Of a stretch of DNA of 64,000 nt, positions 7,804 through 16,258 are shown piece after piece. The number at the start of each line of letters is the position of its first letter. Position 1 is the stretch's first letter. The notes beneath the pieces are model-generated. The model ran no database searches and was not told the DNA's origin. It saw nothing but the letters and a program-made list of their open reading frames with translations. Source of the stretch: Haladaptatus salinisoli (GTDB lineage: Archaea; Halobacteriota; Halobacteria; Halobacteriales; Haladaptataceae); contig NZ_CP085327.1 of NCBI RefSeq assembly GCF_020614375.1, forward strand, positions 2,802,552 through 2,866,551, written 5' to 3'. Position numbers and translations under genes: made by a program.

Positions 7804-8562
7804 TTACTGGAACTCGACTCTGCTTCCCGTCGCCCGACACGTCTCCAGCGCGTGTTTGGCGGCCATCCCTGCGTCCTGCGCGACCCTGCCGCGACCGACG
7901 CCGACCTTCAGCTCGACTTCCGTCGCCTCCTCGACGTGTCGAATCGCGTCCTCGTACGCCGCCTCGTCCAGTTCCGGGCAGACCGCGATGACGTTGTCGC
8001 CGCCGACGAAAAAGGAGAGCGAGTCGTGCGCCGTCCGCATGTACTTCATCAGTTCTGCGTACCCCTGCTCGATGTGAATGAACGAGTCGAACGCGTTCAC
8101 CTCGTCGGTGTAGTTGCCGGTCATGTCGTTCACGTCGAAGTGCGCTATCTGCACGTCGTCGTCCGTCCGGAACTCCTCGTCGACGACTCGCCCGCGGAGA
8201 ATCGCTCGGCGCGAGCGGTCCTGTGCGCTCCCTGCGTCCTGCAACTGCTCGGTGGCGTCTTCGAGCGCCTTCACCGGGCTCGTCCCGGTGGCGACGCTGA
8301 GACTGACGGTCACCGGATAGCGGTTTCCGACCGACTCCTGGACGAGCGCGTGGTCGTCCATCGAGAGCCCGTTCGTGACCGCGATCATGTTGTCGAAGCG
8401 GGTGAAAAAGACGTAGCCCTCGCGGTTGCCGACGAGTTGGGAGAGGTCGGCGTACAGCCGCGACTGGAGCGTCTGGAGATCTACTTCTCGGCGCGGTTCC
8501 GGCGTCACGGTCCACGGACCGTAGTTGTCGATCTGTATCAGCGTTATCTGGGCGTTCGTCAC
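7804..8562 (-). CDS. gch3: GTP cyclohydrolase III (archaeal, FAPy-forming)
   Basis: The 252-residue product matches the archaeal family typified by Methanocaldococcus jannaschii MJ0145. That enzyme opens GTP to 2-amino-5-formylamino-6-ribosylamino-4(3H)-pyrimidinone 5'-phosphate, the first step to riboflavin and the deazaflavin F420. Diagnostic segments are QIDNYGPWTVTPEPRRE at the N-terminus, NRYPVTVSLSVA, GSAQDRSRR, IAHFDVND (metal-binding Asp residues of the palm-like fold) and FVGGDNVIAV. The start codon is GTG at 8562. A TATA-like CAACTTATG lies about 32 nt upstream. It is not linked to other riboflavin genes here. Confidence 0.93.
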   Translation of the reverse strand: MTNAQITLIQIDNYGPWTVTPEPRREVDLQTLQSRLYADLSQLVGNREGYVFFTRFDNMIAVTNGLSMDDHALVQESVGNRYPVTVSLSVATGTSPVKALEDATEQLQDAGSAQDRSRRAILRGRVVDEEFRTDDDVQIAHFDVNDMTGNYTDEVNAFDSFIHIEQGYAELMKYMRTAHDSLSFFVGGDNVIAVCPELDEAAYEDAIRHVEEATEVELKVGVGRGRVAQDAGMAAKHALETCRATGSRVEFQ

Positions 8563-8716
8563 TGTTAGCCGAGCGTTTGCGCTTCTGGTGCATAAGTTGC
8601 CCTAATCGTGATTCGCGTCTCAAAAATGAGACGCCGGGCGGGCGGTCGGCGGTCCCTTCGCGGCGCTTCGCGCCGTTTCGGGAGATTGAAGCGCCCGCCC
8701 GAGAGTGACACCGACG

Positions 8717-9451
8717 ATGACCATCCCGTCGTTCGTCATCGGAATCGCCGGGGGTACCGGCGCGGGGAAGACGACGGTCGCCCGCGAGATAACCGCGGAC
8801 GTGAGCGACTCCGTCACCCGAATCCCGATGGACAACTACTACGAAGACCTGTCGCACCTCGATTTCGAGGAGCGCGCGGAGGTCAACTACGACCACCCGT
8901 CGGCGTTCGAGTGGGAACTGCTCCGCGACCACCTCGACTCGCTGCTCTCCGGACAGGCCATCGAGATGCCCCAGTACGATTTCTCGATACACAACCGGAA
9001 AGACGAGTTCGTGACCGTCGAACCCACGGACGTGGTCATCGTCGAAGGAATCTTCGCCCTCTACGACGCCGAGGTCAACGAGATGCTCGACCTGCAGGTG
9101 TACGTCGAGACGGACGCCGACGTTCGCATCCTCCGGCGTATCGAGCGCGACGTGGTGAACCGGGGTCGGGGCCTCGAAGGCGTCATGGAGCAGTACCTCT
9201 CGACGGTGAAGCCGATGCACGAACAGTTCGTCGAACCGACGAAGAAACACGCCGACATCATCATCCCCGAGGGTGCGAACCGAGTCGCGGTCGGTCTCCT
9301 CGAGGAGAAGGTTCGGGCGGAAATTCGAGCGCACTCGATGCGGGAGGCGGACGAGGAACTCCGTCTCGCCCCGCGCGAGCGGAGCGACCCGCCGACCGCG
9401 ACGCCGGGCGCTGGCGACGACCGGTGGCGCTCGACGGAGAAACGGGAGTGA
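8717..9451 (+). CDS. udk: Uridine kinase
   Basis: This 244-residue P-loop kinase of the uridine kinase/phosphoribulokinase family phosphorylates uridine (and usually cytidine) for pyrimidine salvage. Walker A GGTGAGKTT is at residues 11-19. Family motifs follow: PMDNYYEDLSHLDFEERAE, NYDHPSAFEW, YDFSIHNRK and VIVEGIFALYD (Walker B-like). The basic lid RRIERDVVNRGRG is near residue 140. The C-terminal 40 residues are a variable, charged tail. ATG 8717 is chosen over GTG 8705 because the family begins directly before the P-loop strand. The gene abuts the convergent gene at 9452 with no gap. Confidence 0.93.
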   Translation: MTIPSFVIGIAGGTGAGKTTVAREITADVSDSVTRIPMDNYYEDLSHLDFEERAEVNYDHPSAFEWELLRDHLDSLLSGQAIEMPQYDFSIHNRKDEFVTVEPTDVVIVEGIFALYDAEVNEMLDLQVYVETDADVRILRRIERDVVNRGRGLEGVMEQYLSTVKPMHEQFVEPTKKHADIIIPEGANRVAVGLLEEKVRAEIRAHSMREADEELRLAPRERSDPPTATPGAGDDRWRSTEKRE

Positions 9452-9772
9452 TCAGGCGCGCTTCGTCTCGGGGTTCGCCCCGACCGGGTGGTAGTCCCAA
9501 AAACCGCCCGACCGCATCGCCTCGCCGACGGCGCGGTGGAAGTCCAAGATGGTCTCGAACTCCGCGGGTTCGACGTGTTCGAAGATATCGTCCACGCTGA
9601 CCACTCGTTCGTAGTTAATGCGTATCGGTTCGTCGCCGTGTTCCGCGACGAACTCGTCGCGCGAGAGCGGGAAGTCCTCCTCTTCGTCCAGTTTTTTCGC
9701 CAGAATGGCGAGACCGTACTTCCGCCCGCCCTCGCTTCCTTCCTCGCCGTCGGGGTCGTGAGGCCAGTCCAT
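9452..9772 (-). CDS. DUF5785-like conserved haloarchaeal protein
   Basis: A 106-residue acidic protein starting MDWPHDPDGEEGSEGGRKYG, a sequence I recognise as a conserved haloarchaeal family (probably DUF5785) of unknown function. It has no signal peptide, membrane segment or catalytic motif. The middle (LAILAKKLDEEEDFPLSRDEF) and the end (ILDFHRAVGEAMRSGGFWDY) look helical. I start at ATG 9772 because upstream codons lose the family pattern. It lies 32 bp downstream of the bat-type regulator on the same strand and may be cotranscribed with it. Confidence 0.8.
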   Translation of the reverse strand: MDWPHDPDGEEGSEGGRKYGLAILAKKLDEEEDFPLSRDEFVAEHGDEPIRINYERVVSVDDIFEHVEPAEFETILDFHRAVGEAMRSGGFWDYHPVGANPETKRA

Positions 9773-9804
9773 GCCCGCACGTCGGTTCGGGGGGACGAAA
9801 AGGA

Positions 9805-10482
9805 TTACCTTCCGCGGACGTTCCCCCCTCCGTCGCGGGCCGGAGACGCGAGGGTGCGCTCGACCAGATTTCGGTGTCCGCGCCGGAGGCGTTCGGAGAC
9901 GGCCTGATGCGAGATTCCCAGTTCGTCGGCGATGTCCTCGGTCGTCGCCCCCCGCGGAACGTCGTAGTACCCTCGCTCGGCGGCGAAGCAGAGCGTCTCG
10001 TACTGTCGATGCGTCGGTTTCCGCGCGGTGCTTCGTGGCGTCTTCCGCTCGTTGATGGTTCGAACGTCGGCGGAGAGGTCGGCGTCGCGGCACGACTCGT
10101 ACACGTCCGCGAGGCGCTTTCGATCCGCGAACCGGACGCGAAAACGCCACTCGTCGTTCACCGCGTTCGCGGTGAGGACGGTGGCGTCTCCTTTCACGAG
10201 CAGGGAGACCGCTTCGCGGACGCCGTCTTCCCACACCATCTCGAACAGCTCTCGGTCGCCGAAGTCGGTGAGCAGACGGGCGTCGGTGACGGTCGGATCG
10301 TCGGCCAACGTCGACCGCAGCGAACCGACCGCCGGCGCCGTCGCTCGCATCTGCGGCATCGTGCGGTGGTCCTCGTGCGCGACGACCCCGACGATCTCGA
10401 ATCGGGTTTCGGGGGCCCGTAGAAACGTCTCCCCGAGCGCGAACTCGCGGGCCGGAAGAACGATCTCGGCGATCGTGGTCAC
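9805..10482 (-). CDS. Bat-type HTH-10 transcriptional regulator
   Basis: About 225 residues. The N-terminal part (TIAEIVLPAREFALGETF) is the entry strand of the bacterio-opsin-activator sensor-like domain that precedes the HTH in many haloarchaeal regulators. The C-terminal 65 residues form the HTH-10 domain: PTHRQYETLCFAAERGYYDV, followed by TTEDIADELGISHQAVSERL and HRNLVERTL. I chose GTG 10482 because the family starts with this TTIAEI segment. The frame runs open to 10641, but the extra residues pass through the promoter, including a TATA-like TATTTAAAAC at 10536-10545. The ligand and target genes are unknown; the divergent malectin gene is a candidate. Confidence 0.85.
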   Translation of the reverse strand: MTTIAEIVLPAREFALGETFLRAPETRFEIVGVVAHEDHRTMPQMRATAPAVGSLRSTLADDPTVTDARLLTDFGDRELFEMVWEDGVREAVSLLVKGDATVLTANAVNDEWRFRVRFADRKRLADVYESCRDADLSADVRTINERKTPRSTARKPTHRQYETLCFAAERGYYDVPRGATTEDIADELGISHQAVSERLRRGHRNLVERTLASPARDGGGNVRGR

Positions 10483-10535
10483 CCGTGTGAAAAGCGACCG
10501 CGGTTCGTTTCTCCTTTCGCTTGTTATCTCCGGGC

Positions 10536-10545
10536 GTTTTAAATA
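10536..10545 (-). promoter_or_regulatory. TATA-like box of the bat-type regulator
   Basis: The minus-strand sequence TATTTAAAAC lies about 55 nt before the GTG start at 10482. A second AT-rich element, CTATAATTAA at 10596-10605, is better placed for the divergent gene at 10661. The 178-bp region between the two genes therefore appears to hold two divergent promoters. Confidence 0.45.
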
Positions 10546-10660
10546 CGGACGTCGACCGGGGAGGTACGTTTCGCCCGGATTGCAGTTTAGCCACTCTATA
10601 ATTAACTCCGTGGGGTGGCGAAGCCGGACATAATGCTGCACGCGCGGGGTCTATAGAGAA

Positions 10661-11704
10661 ATGTCGGGAACGTCATCCACAGCGTCCAGCGGTTTCGTCC
10701 AAGGGATACTCATCGGCGGTGGCGTCGTCTTCTTCGTCGCCGGGATGGTGATCCTCGGCGGGATACCCGGCGGCATCTTCGGCCCGTCGGCCGGCGGCGT
10801 GGACAACCGGACGACCACGGTGTCGACCACGACGCAGTCGATGCAGACCAGCACGTCGGCGGCGCCGACGTCCGAGGCCACGACGTCGAAGCAACGGACG
10901 ACCGAACCGTCGAAGACGACTCGAACGACCGCAACGACCACGACGACCACGACGACTTCGCAGTCGCGGAAAACCGTGCTGTACCGCGTCAACGTCGGCG
11001 GACCGAGGCTGTCGATGGTGGGCGGACCCGACTGGACGCGCGACACGGAGAACCGCCCGTCCCGGTTCGGCAACGCGCGCCGGAGCGGAAGTCACACGAA
11101 CAGTACGAACGACGCCATCTCGATGACCAACGCCGTCCCGGCGGGCACGCCGGAGCGAGTCTTCCAGAGCCGTCGGTACGACGCCGACAATCCCGGGACC
11201 GCGAGCGACGACACCGAGATGCAGTACCGGTTCCCCGTCGAGCAGGGGACGTACGAGGTTCGAATCTACCTCGCCGAGACGTACTTCGACCACTCCGGAT
11301 GGAACGACTACCAGGAAAACGGTCCGCGGACGTTCGACATTCAAGTCGAGGGGCGGGTCGTCCTCAACGACTACGACATGTACGCCGAACTCGGTCCCGA
11401 CAGAGGAACCGTGAAGTCGTACACCGTGACCGTCCGCGACGGCGCCCTTAACGTGCGCTTCCTCCACGAGCAGGAAGACCCGATGATATCGGGTATCGAG
11501 GTGGTCCGCGTCGACGGCAACCGGCAGAACGACCGAAGCGAGAACGGCTGGCTAGGCGCGGGGAACGGCGAGAAGAACGGGAAGGAAGAGCGCGACGAAA
11601 AGGGCGGAAACGACGAGCGTGACGACTCGCGTCGGGGCGACGTCCTGTTCGGTTCGACGCCCGCCGACCTGCTCGCGCCGAGCGGCGGCCGGAACGGGAT
11701 TTGA
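10661..11704 (+). CDS. Membrane-anchored malectin-domain protein with Thr-rich stalk
   Basis: Length is 347 residues. A single helix (GILIGGGVVFFVAGMVILGG, residues 15-34) anchors the protein. Residues 45-105 are a Ser/Thr-rich stalk with an eight-Thr run, a likely site of O-glycosylation. Residues 110-290 resemble a malectin carbohydrate-binding domain: YRVNVGGP, the GTYEVRIYLAETYFD core, RTFDIQVEGRVVLNDYD and MISGIEVV. Malectin-like domains bind glucose-type sugars in other organisms; ligand binding here is inferred. The tail is charged, rich in Lys, Glu, Asp and Arg. The stop codon lies inside a tRNA-3'-end-like sequence (11687-11721), so the extreme C-terminus may be recent. Confidence 0.8.
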   Translation: MSGTSSTASSGFVQGILIGGGVVFFVAGMVILGGIPGGIFGPSAGGVDNRTTTVSTTTQSMQTSTSAAPTSEATTSKQRTTEPSKTTRTTATTTTTTTTSQSRKTVLYRVNVGGPRLSMVGGPDWTRDTENRPSRFGNARRSGSHTNSTNDAISMTNAVPAGTPERVFQSRRYDADNPGTASDDTEMQYRFPVEQGTYEVRIYLAETYFDHSGWNDYQENGPRTFDIQVEGRVVLNDYDMYAELGPDRGTVKSYTVTVRDGALNVRFLHEQEDPMISGIEVVRVDGNRQNDRSENGWLGAGNGEKNGKEERDEKGGNDERDDSRRGDVLFGSTPADLLAPSGGRNGI

Positions 11705-11721
11705 ACTCCGCCCGGGTTCTC
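11687..11721 (-). other. tRNA 3'-end-like fragment A
   Basis: Read on the minus strand, this stretch contains GTTCAAATCCCGTTCC, which matches the T-loop and 3' acceptor side of a tRNA. It aligns with fragment B at 13626-13662 over about 35 bases and in the same orientation; both continue upstream into GAGAA. The T-stem does not pair properly, so it is not a functional tRNA. It overlaps the last codons and the stop of the malectin gene. Confidence 0.6.
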
Positions 11722-11877
11722 ACACGTCGAGCGAGAGCCGACCCGTCCGCTCTCCGGCGTCGCCGTCGTTCCCCTCTTCGGTGCAACGCCTTTCGCTCTC
11801 GGTGGCTGGTTGATACGGTATCTCGGATAAATCAGGCCGCGAACTCCGTACTGGACTCAAAAAGAACGGAGCGCGTT

Positions 11878-13266
11878 TTACCGCGACTCCACCGATTCGA
11901 CGGGACGTGCGCGCGTCGTTTCGTCCACGTAGCAGACGCCGTCGAAGGCCTCGGCGTAGACGTACTCGGTGAGGTACTCCTCGGGATTCTCGGGGTCGTA
12001 CGTCGCCCCGACGGAGAAGTGACGTTGGGGGTCGGCGAGCCACTCCGCCGCCCTGTCGTCCTCCATCGCCGACTCGATGTCCACGATGGCGAGCGGATGA
12101 CCGAGGTCGGCCAGGGTCGCATCGATGGTGTCGGGCAACGGCGACTCGACGGTCCGCTCTCGGAGCGAGTACGCCGGTTCGTCGCCCTCGGCGTCCGGGA
12201 CTTCGCTGATCGCCTGGAAGGAGCCGCGACCGAACGAGAAGCCGAGCGCGTAGTAGTCGTCCCCGTGACGCGCGGCGAGGTGCCCCCCGAGCGAGGTCGC
12301 GGACACGCCGGTCTTCCGCACCGTCTGCTCGACGCGATTGAGGTGGGCGTCGTGGGCCCAGATGACCATGCGGTCGGCGTTCTCGTGCGCCAGAATCCAG
12401 TCGACGTTGTCCGCCATCGCGCGGTCGCGGATGCGAAGGCATCGTTCCGTGGCGGTGTCCTCGTCGACCGTACCTTCCTGACGGTCGTGCACAGCGCGTT
12501 TGTGCTCGCAGGCCTGCTCGACGATGCGGACGTGCTGAAGCGCCAGTTCCCACGCCGATTCGGAACGCCGTTCGACGTAGAATTCCCGGTTCTCGTGCAG
12601 GCGGTCTCTGAGCTTCGGAATCACGCGCTCGGCCGCCTCGAAATGAGCCTTCCGGGCTTCGTCCTGATGGGGTGGGGTTCCCTCGTCGTCGGCCGCGTTC
12701 AAATCGTCGCGAACCGTCGAGAGGTACTCGGCGTCCGCGCTCTCGAAGAATTCGACGAGTTCGTCGACCGCACCGTGACTGTACTGCGCGTCGAAGCCGT
12801 AGAACCGGACGCGGTCGTCCACGGGACGGTCGGCGTTGAACGACCGGAGCCAGTCGACCATCTCCAGGATCGAATCGACGTTCCACGTCCAGAAGTAGAT
12901 ACCGTCGAGGGCGCTGCGGGGATCGCCTTCTCCGTAGACCACGTAATCGTCGAGCGCCAGCGTTTCCGAGAAGTTCGCTTCGAGTCCGAACACCCGGACG
13001 TCGTGTTCGGTGACGAGGTATCGGAGGAGGCGATGTTTCAGCCGGAAGAACTCGCGGGTTCCGTGGGTGGCCTCCCCGAGACCGACGATGCGGTCGTCCG
13101 CGAGGACGTCGGAGAGCGGAGCGAGGTCGTCGAAATCGGCCGTCGGGTCGACCGCGTCGAGCGGAATCGCGTGGTCGTCGAGGGCGTCGACGACGGTTCG
13201 GTCTATCGGGTTCGTTTTTCGTCTCGTGTCCGTGCTGTCGTCCGTCGATGATGCGTCGTTCGTCAT
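11878..13266 (-). CDS. Erythromycin esterase family protein, copy 1
   Basis: A 462-residue cytosolic-looking protein of the erythromycin-esterase/EreA superfamily. The key motif GLGEATHGTREFFRLKHRLL lies near residues 62-81, with the catalytic-type Glu and His in GEATHG. Further family landmarks are FGLEANFSE, YFWTWNVDSILEMVDWLR, FYGFDAQYS and the second His region VIWAHDAHLNR near residue 300. Haloarchaeal members are not known to act on macrolides, and the natural substrate is unclear. The gene stands alone between two tRNA-3'-like fragments (11687 and 13626). A distant paralogue lies at 51072-52385. Confidence 0.88.
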   Translation of the reverse strand: MTNDASSTDDSTDTRRKTNPIDRTVVDALDDHAIPLDAVDPTADFDDLAPLSDVLADDRIVGLGEATHGTREFFRLKHRLLRYLVTEHDVRVFGLEANFSETLALDDYVVYGEGDPRSALDGIYFWTWNVDSILEMVDWLRSFNADRPVDDRVRFYGFDAQYSHGAVDELVEFFESADAEYLSTVRDDLNAADDEGTPPHQDEARKAHFEAAERVIPKLRDRLHENREFYVERRSESAWELALQHVRIVEQACEHKRAVHDRQEGTVDEDTATERCLRIRDRAMADNVDWILAHENADRMVIWAHDAHLNRVEQTVRKTGVSATSLGGHLAARHGDDYYALGFSFGRGSFQAISEVPDAEGDEPAYSLRERTVESPLPDTIDATLADLGHPLAIVDIESAMEDDRAAEWLADPQRHFSVGATYDPENPEEYLTEYVYAEAFDGVCYVDETTRARPVESVESR

Positions 13267-13764
13267 TGGTTGCTGCGTTTGAGGGATAGTTCGCGAGCGA
13301 TGGCGGCTCCGTCACGCCAGCCGTGCGATAGCCGTCGCTGAAGGAGGCGGAAACGCGGGACTACGTCGAGATGCGGAGACGGGAGGCGCTAGTCGCTACC
13401 GACGGTCGTGCCACCGCTCGGCAACGGCCAACGCCGCCAAACTCTCAGGAGACGAGTCCCGAAACTAGAAACGAAGCGCTTTCATCGCCGTTTCAATCAA
13501 ATGACCGATAGAAAAGTCCTTCGGTCGCGGTTGGAAGTTAGTTCCCACCACGCCCGATGACCGCTGGGGACCATCCGATAGTAGACGAACGCACGCGATG
13601 CCTGCCACATGGTCGTCGGAAGAGCGGTAGGAGCGGGATTTGAACGACGCCCAGGCATTCTCGCTCGCTTCCTCGCGATCACTCGGTCGCTGTGCGGGCC
13701 GTGACCGGTTTACTTCGAATCCGGTCGCCTTACTCGACGCTCACGGGATCGTTCGCGTCGAGAA
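13267..13764. other. Gene-poor region upstream of the esterase, next to tRNA-Ser
   Basis: About 500 bp without a convincing protein gene. It holds the promoter region of the esterase, a less GC-rich patch at 13460-13530, the tRNA-like fragment B (13626-13662) and the 3' flank of tRNA-Ser. A 61-codon minus-strand frame at 13497-13682 runs through fragment B; I do not call it. The position beside a tRNA and the presence of tRNA-3'-like sequence suggest past insertions or deletions. Confidence 0.6.
13626..13662 (-). other. tRNA 3'-end-like fragment B
   Basis: On the minus strand this reads GTTCAAATCCCGCTCCTACC, close to the 3' end of the neighbouring tRNA-Ser (GTTCAAATCCCATTCCCACC) but without a matching T-stem 5' half or tRNA body. 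It aligns with fragment A (11687-11721) beyond the T-loop, through GGGCG and a further GAGAA. All three copies have the same orientation. It may be a remnant attachment site left by integration or excision at a tRNA gene. Confidence 0.6.
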
Positions 13765-13847
13765 CGGTGGGAATGGGATTTGAACCCATGAGGCTTGACG
13801 CCACCTGCTTTCAAGGCAGGCGCAATAGGCCGCTCTGCCATCCCACC
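13765..13847 (-). tRNA. tRNA-Ser (anticodon UGA)
   Basis: On the minus strand an 83-nt class II tRNA folds cleanly. The acceptor stem GGTGGGA pairs with TCCCACC, followed by discriminator G. The anticodon stem CCTGC/GCAGG encloses the loop CTTGAAA with anticodon TGA. A long variable arm (TGGCGTCAAGCCTCA) is present, and the T-arm ATGGG-TTCAAAT-CCCAT is perfect. The discriminator G and the long variable arm are serine identity features. No intron and no encoded CCA are seen. Confidence 0.96.
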
Positions 13848-13994
13848 TCGCCCGGAACTTCTCGACAGCGGGCCTAAGAACTGTCGGTCTCGGATCGGCG
13901 ACGTGTCCGTCAGAATAGATTGGACCGCCGAGATATTACCTAAGAGCATGAAATCATAACCGTTTAATTCCCGAAGTGCATTTCCCGTCGTACG

Positions 13995-15440
13995 ATGCCA
14001 ACGCTGGATTTCGAACCGCTCACGTACGACGAACTACCGCCGAACCGGCGGCCGTCGCTTGGACTGGCGCTGCTGCCGGTTATCGCGACGGTCGTCTTCC
14101 TCGGAGTCGGATCGGCGTGGCTGAAGATGGATCCCCACATCCCGCTGCTGTGGGCCATCGCGTTCACGGGACTGGTCGGCTACTACGGCCTCGACCTCTC
14201 GTGGGACGACCTCTACGACGGAATCGCCGACAGCCTGCTGATGGGGTTGCAGGCCATCCTCATCCTGTTCACCATCTACGCCCTCATCGCCACGTGGGTC
14301 AGTTCCGGGACGATTCCGGGACTGATGTACTACGGGCTGAAACTGCTCTCGCCGACCGTCTTCCTCCCCGTGACCGCGGCGCTGGCCGGCCTCGTCGCGT
14401 TCTCCATCGGGTCGTCGTGGACGACCGTCGGGACGCTCGGCGTGGCGTTCATCGGTATCGGCTCCGGTCTCGGCGTCCCCGCGCCGATGACCGCGGGCGC
14501 GGTCCTCTCTGGCGCGTACGCAGGTGACAAGCAGTCGCCGCTCTCCGACACCACGAATCTCGCCGCGGCGGTGACCAACACCGACCTCTACGACCACATC
14601 CGCGGCATGCGCGCCGGGACGCTCCTCGCGTTCGGTCTCGCGCTCGTCGGCTACGCCGTCCTCGGTTTGCGAGCGACGGGGTCGATTCCGACGAACCGCG
14701 TCGCCGACATCCAGGCAGCGCTGGTGAACACGTACCACATCTCGTCGCTGGTGTTCCTCCCGCTCGTCGTCACGTTCGGACTCGCGCTCTGGGGGTATCC
14801 CGCGCTTCCCTCGCTCATCGCCGGCGTCTTCTCCGGCGTCGGGACGACGCTGCTGGTGCAGGGACGGTCGTTCACCGCCGCGTGGCAGGTGTTCCTGAGC
14901 GGAACGAGTCCGAAGACGGGGATGCAGATGGTCAACAGTCTCCTCCAGAGCAGCGGCGTCGAGGGCTCCGCGTGGACCGTCAGCATCGTCGTCGCGGCGC
15001 TCACCCTCGGCGGACTGTTGGAGACGACCGGCGTCCTCGCGGTGCTCGCGCGCGAACTCTCCCGACCGATCGGCAGCGCGGGCGGTCTCGTCGCCGGAAC
15101 CGGCGCGTCCGCCATACTCACGAACGTGCTCACCGCTCAGCAGTACATGAGTATCGTCGTCCCCGGCATGACGCTCCGAAACCTCTACGAGGAGTACGGC
15201 CTCGACAGCCGCGACCTCTCGCGGGCCGTCGAGGCCGCCGGAACGCCCACCGGCGCGCTCATCCCGTGGCACGCGGGGGCCGTCTACATGGCGACCGCGC
15301 TCGGGGTTCCGACGCTCGAGTACGCGCCGTTCTACTTCTTCGGCGTGCTCTCGCCGGCCATCCTCTTCGTCATCGCGGCGACCGGCTGGCAACTGGACAC
15401 CGAATCGACGAAAAAGCAGTCCGTCTCGCCCGCCGACTAG
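13995..15440 (+). CDS. nhaC: NhaC-family Na+/H+ antiporter
   Basis: This 481-residue polytopic membrane protein has about 11-12 hydrophobic segments. The NhaC signature GDKQSPLSDTTNLAA lies near residue 177, following the conserved helix AFSIGSSWTTVGTLGVAFIGIG. The second repeat carries GTSPKTGMQMVNSLLQSSG and the helix-breaking motif near TGALIPWHAGAVYMA. The family exports Na+ in exchange for H+, a housekeeping task in salt-adapted cells. ATG 13995 is about 30 nt after the AT-rich element CGTTTAATTCC at about 13961, consistent with an almost leaderless mRNA. It overlaps the end of the convergent gene by 4 bp. Confidence 0.93.
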   Translation: MPTLDFEPLTYDELPPNRRPSLGLALLPVIATVVFLGVGSAWLKMDPHIPLLWAIAFTGLVGYYGLDLSWDDLYDGIADSLLMGLQAILILFTIYALIATWVSSGTIPGLMYYGLKLLSPTVFLPVTAALAGLVAFSIGSSWTTVGTLGVAFIGIGSGLGVPAPMTAGAVLSGAYAGDKQSPLSDTTNLAAAVTNTDLYDHIRGMRAGTLLAFGLALVGYAVLGLRATGSIPTNRVADIQAALVNTYHISSLVFLPLVVTFGLALWGYPALPSLIAGVFSGVGTTLLVQGRSFTAAWQVFLSGTSPKTGMQMVNSLLQSSGVEGSAWTVSIVVAALTLGGLLETTGVLAVLARELSRPIGSAGGLVAGTGASAILTNVLTAQQYMSIVVPGMTLRNLYEEYGLDSRDLSRAVEAAGTPTGALIPWHAGAVYMATALGVPTLEYAPFYFFGVLSPAILFVIAATGWQLDTESTKKQSVSPAD

Positions 15441-16189
15441 CGCACCAACTCGCGCTCGCCGTCCCGCTCTTCGACGCGCAGGCCGAGTTCGTGGAGGTAC
15501 GTCGCGGTGTGAACCGGCACGATTCGTCCCGCCTCGATTCGCGCGTTCAGTAGGGGGACGAGCGATCGCAGGTCAGCCCCCGTCTCGACCGCCGTCATCG
15601 CGGGTAGGAAGTCCACGTCGTACCCGGCGTCGGTCGCTTTCCGCGTCACCGTCTCCACCTCCGGCGGGGTGTAAACGTCCGTGAAGTCGATGGCGTCGGT
15701 CAGTCCGAGGTAGTAAATTCGCCCGTCGTCCGCGGGGCCGACGACCGTCTCGCTCCGCCGGAGCTTCATCGCCGCGCTGTCTATCTCCGTGCGCGTCAGC
15801 ATCGGCGCGGTTCCGTCCACGACGGCGACCGAGTTCGTGCCTTCCGCGTCGAGGAGGTGCGTCGCCGTGTTTCCGGCGCGCGCGGAGAACGTCGAGCCGA
15901 CCTGCACCTCGAACCGCACGTCCTCGGTGTCGTCCAACGCTTCGTCGGCGAGCGCCCGCAGTTCGTCCTCCGAACTCTCGCCGCCGCGGAGCTCGTCCGG
16001 GAGGTCGTCGTCGGCCCGGTAGTTGACGAGCAGGTCGCCGCCGCTGTTCGCGGCGGCGACGAACGTGTCCTTCAGCATCTCCGCGTACAGCTCGGTCGCC
16101 TCGGTCTCGGAGAGCGGCGACGTCGCCGCGAGTTCCGGAAGAACGAGTCCCTCGCGCGGCGGGTCGGCCAGCACGGCGATGGTGGTCAT
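15437..16189 (-). CDS. DUF2064-type glycosyltransferase-A-fold protein
   Basis: 250 residues from ATG 16189 (TTIAVLADPPREGLVLPEL). The N-terminal Rossmann-like strand, the Asp pair in VAVVDGTAPMLT and the general layout match the DUF2064 branch of the GT-A superfamily, which resembles nucleotidyltransferases. The YYLGLTDAIDFTDVYTPPE segment is a further family feature. The function of this family is not established; nucleotide-sugar or cofactor chemistry is an inference. It diverges from a small membrane protein at 16259, and the 69-bp gap holds the promoters of both. Confidence 0.7.
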   Translation of the reverse strand: MTTIAVLADPPREGLVLPELAATSPLSETEATELYAEMLKDTFVAAANSGGDLLVNYRADDDLPDELRGGESSEDELRALADEALDDTEDVRFEVQVGSTFSARAGNTATHLLDAEGTNSVAVVDGTAPMLTRTEIDSAAMKLRRSETVVGPADDGRIYYLGLTDAIDFTDVYTPPEVETVTRKATDAGYDVDFLPAMTAVETGADLRSLVPLLNARIEAGRIVPVHTATYLHELGLRVEERDGERELVR

Positions 16190-16258
16190 ACTCGCCCATG
16201 GGTCCGGAAGCGCCTTGAAGGCCATCATTTTATGCCCGTCCCCCGCTTCGATTCGGGT

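Noticed and set aside
8661..8675. CGGCGC-TTC-GCGCCG hairpin between gch3 and udk
   Set aside because: A 6-bp stem with a 3-nt loop is expected by chance in such GC-rich DNA; there is no T-tract, so I do not call a terminator.
10921..10960. Repeats of ACGACC-like triplets in the malectin gene
   Set aside because: They encode the Thr run of the stalk; this is coding low complexity rather than a separate repeat element.
13497..13682. 61-codon minus-strand frame near tRNA-Ser
   Set aside because: It runs through the tRNA-3'-like fragment B and has no recognisable family or promoter placement; a real peptide cannot be excluded but is not supported.
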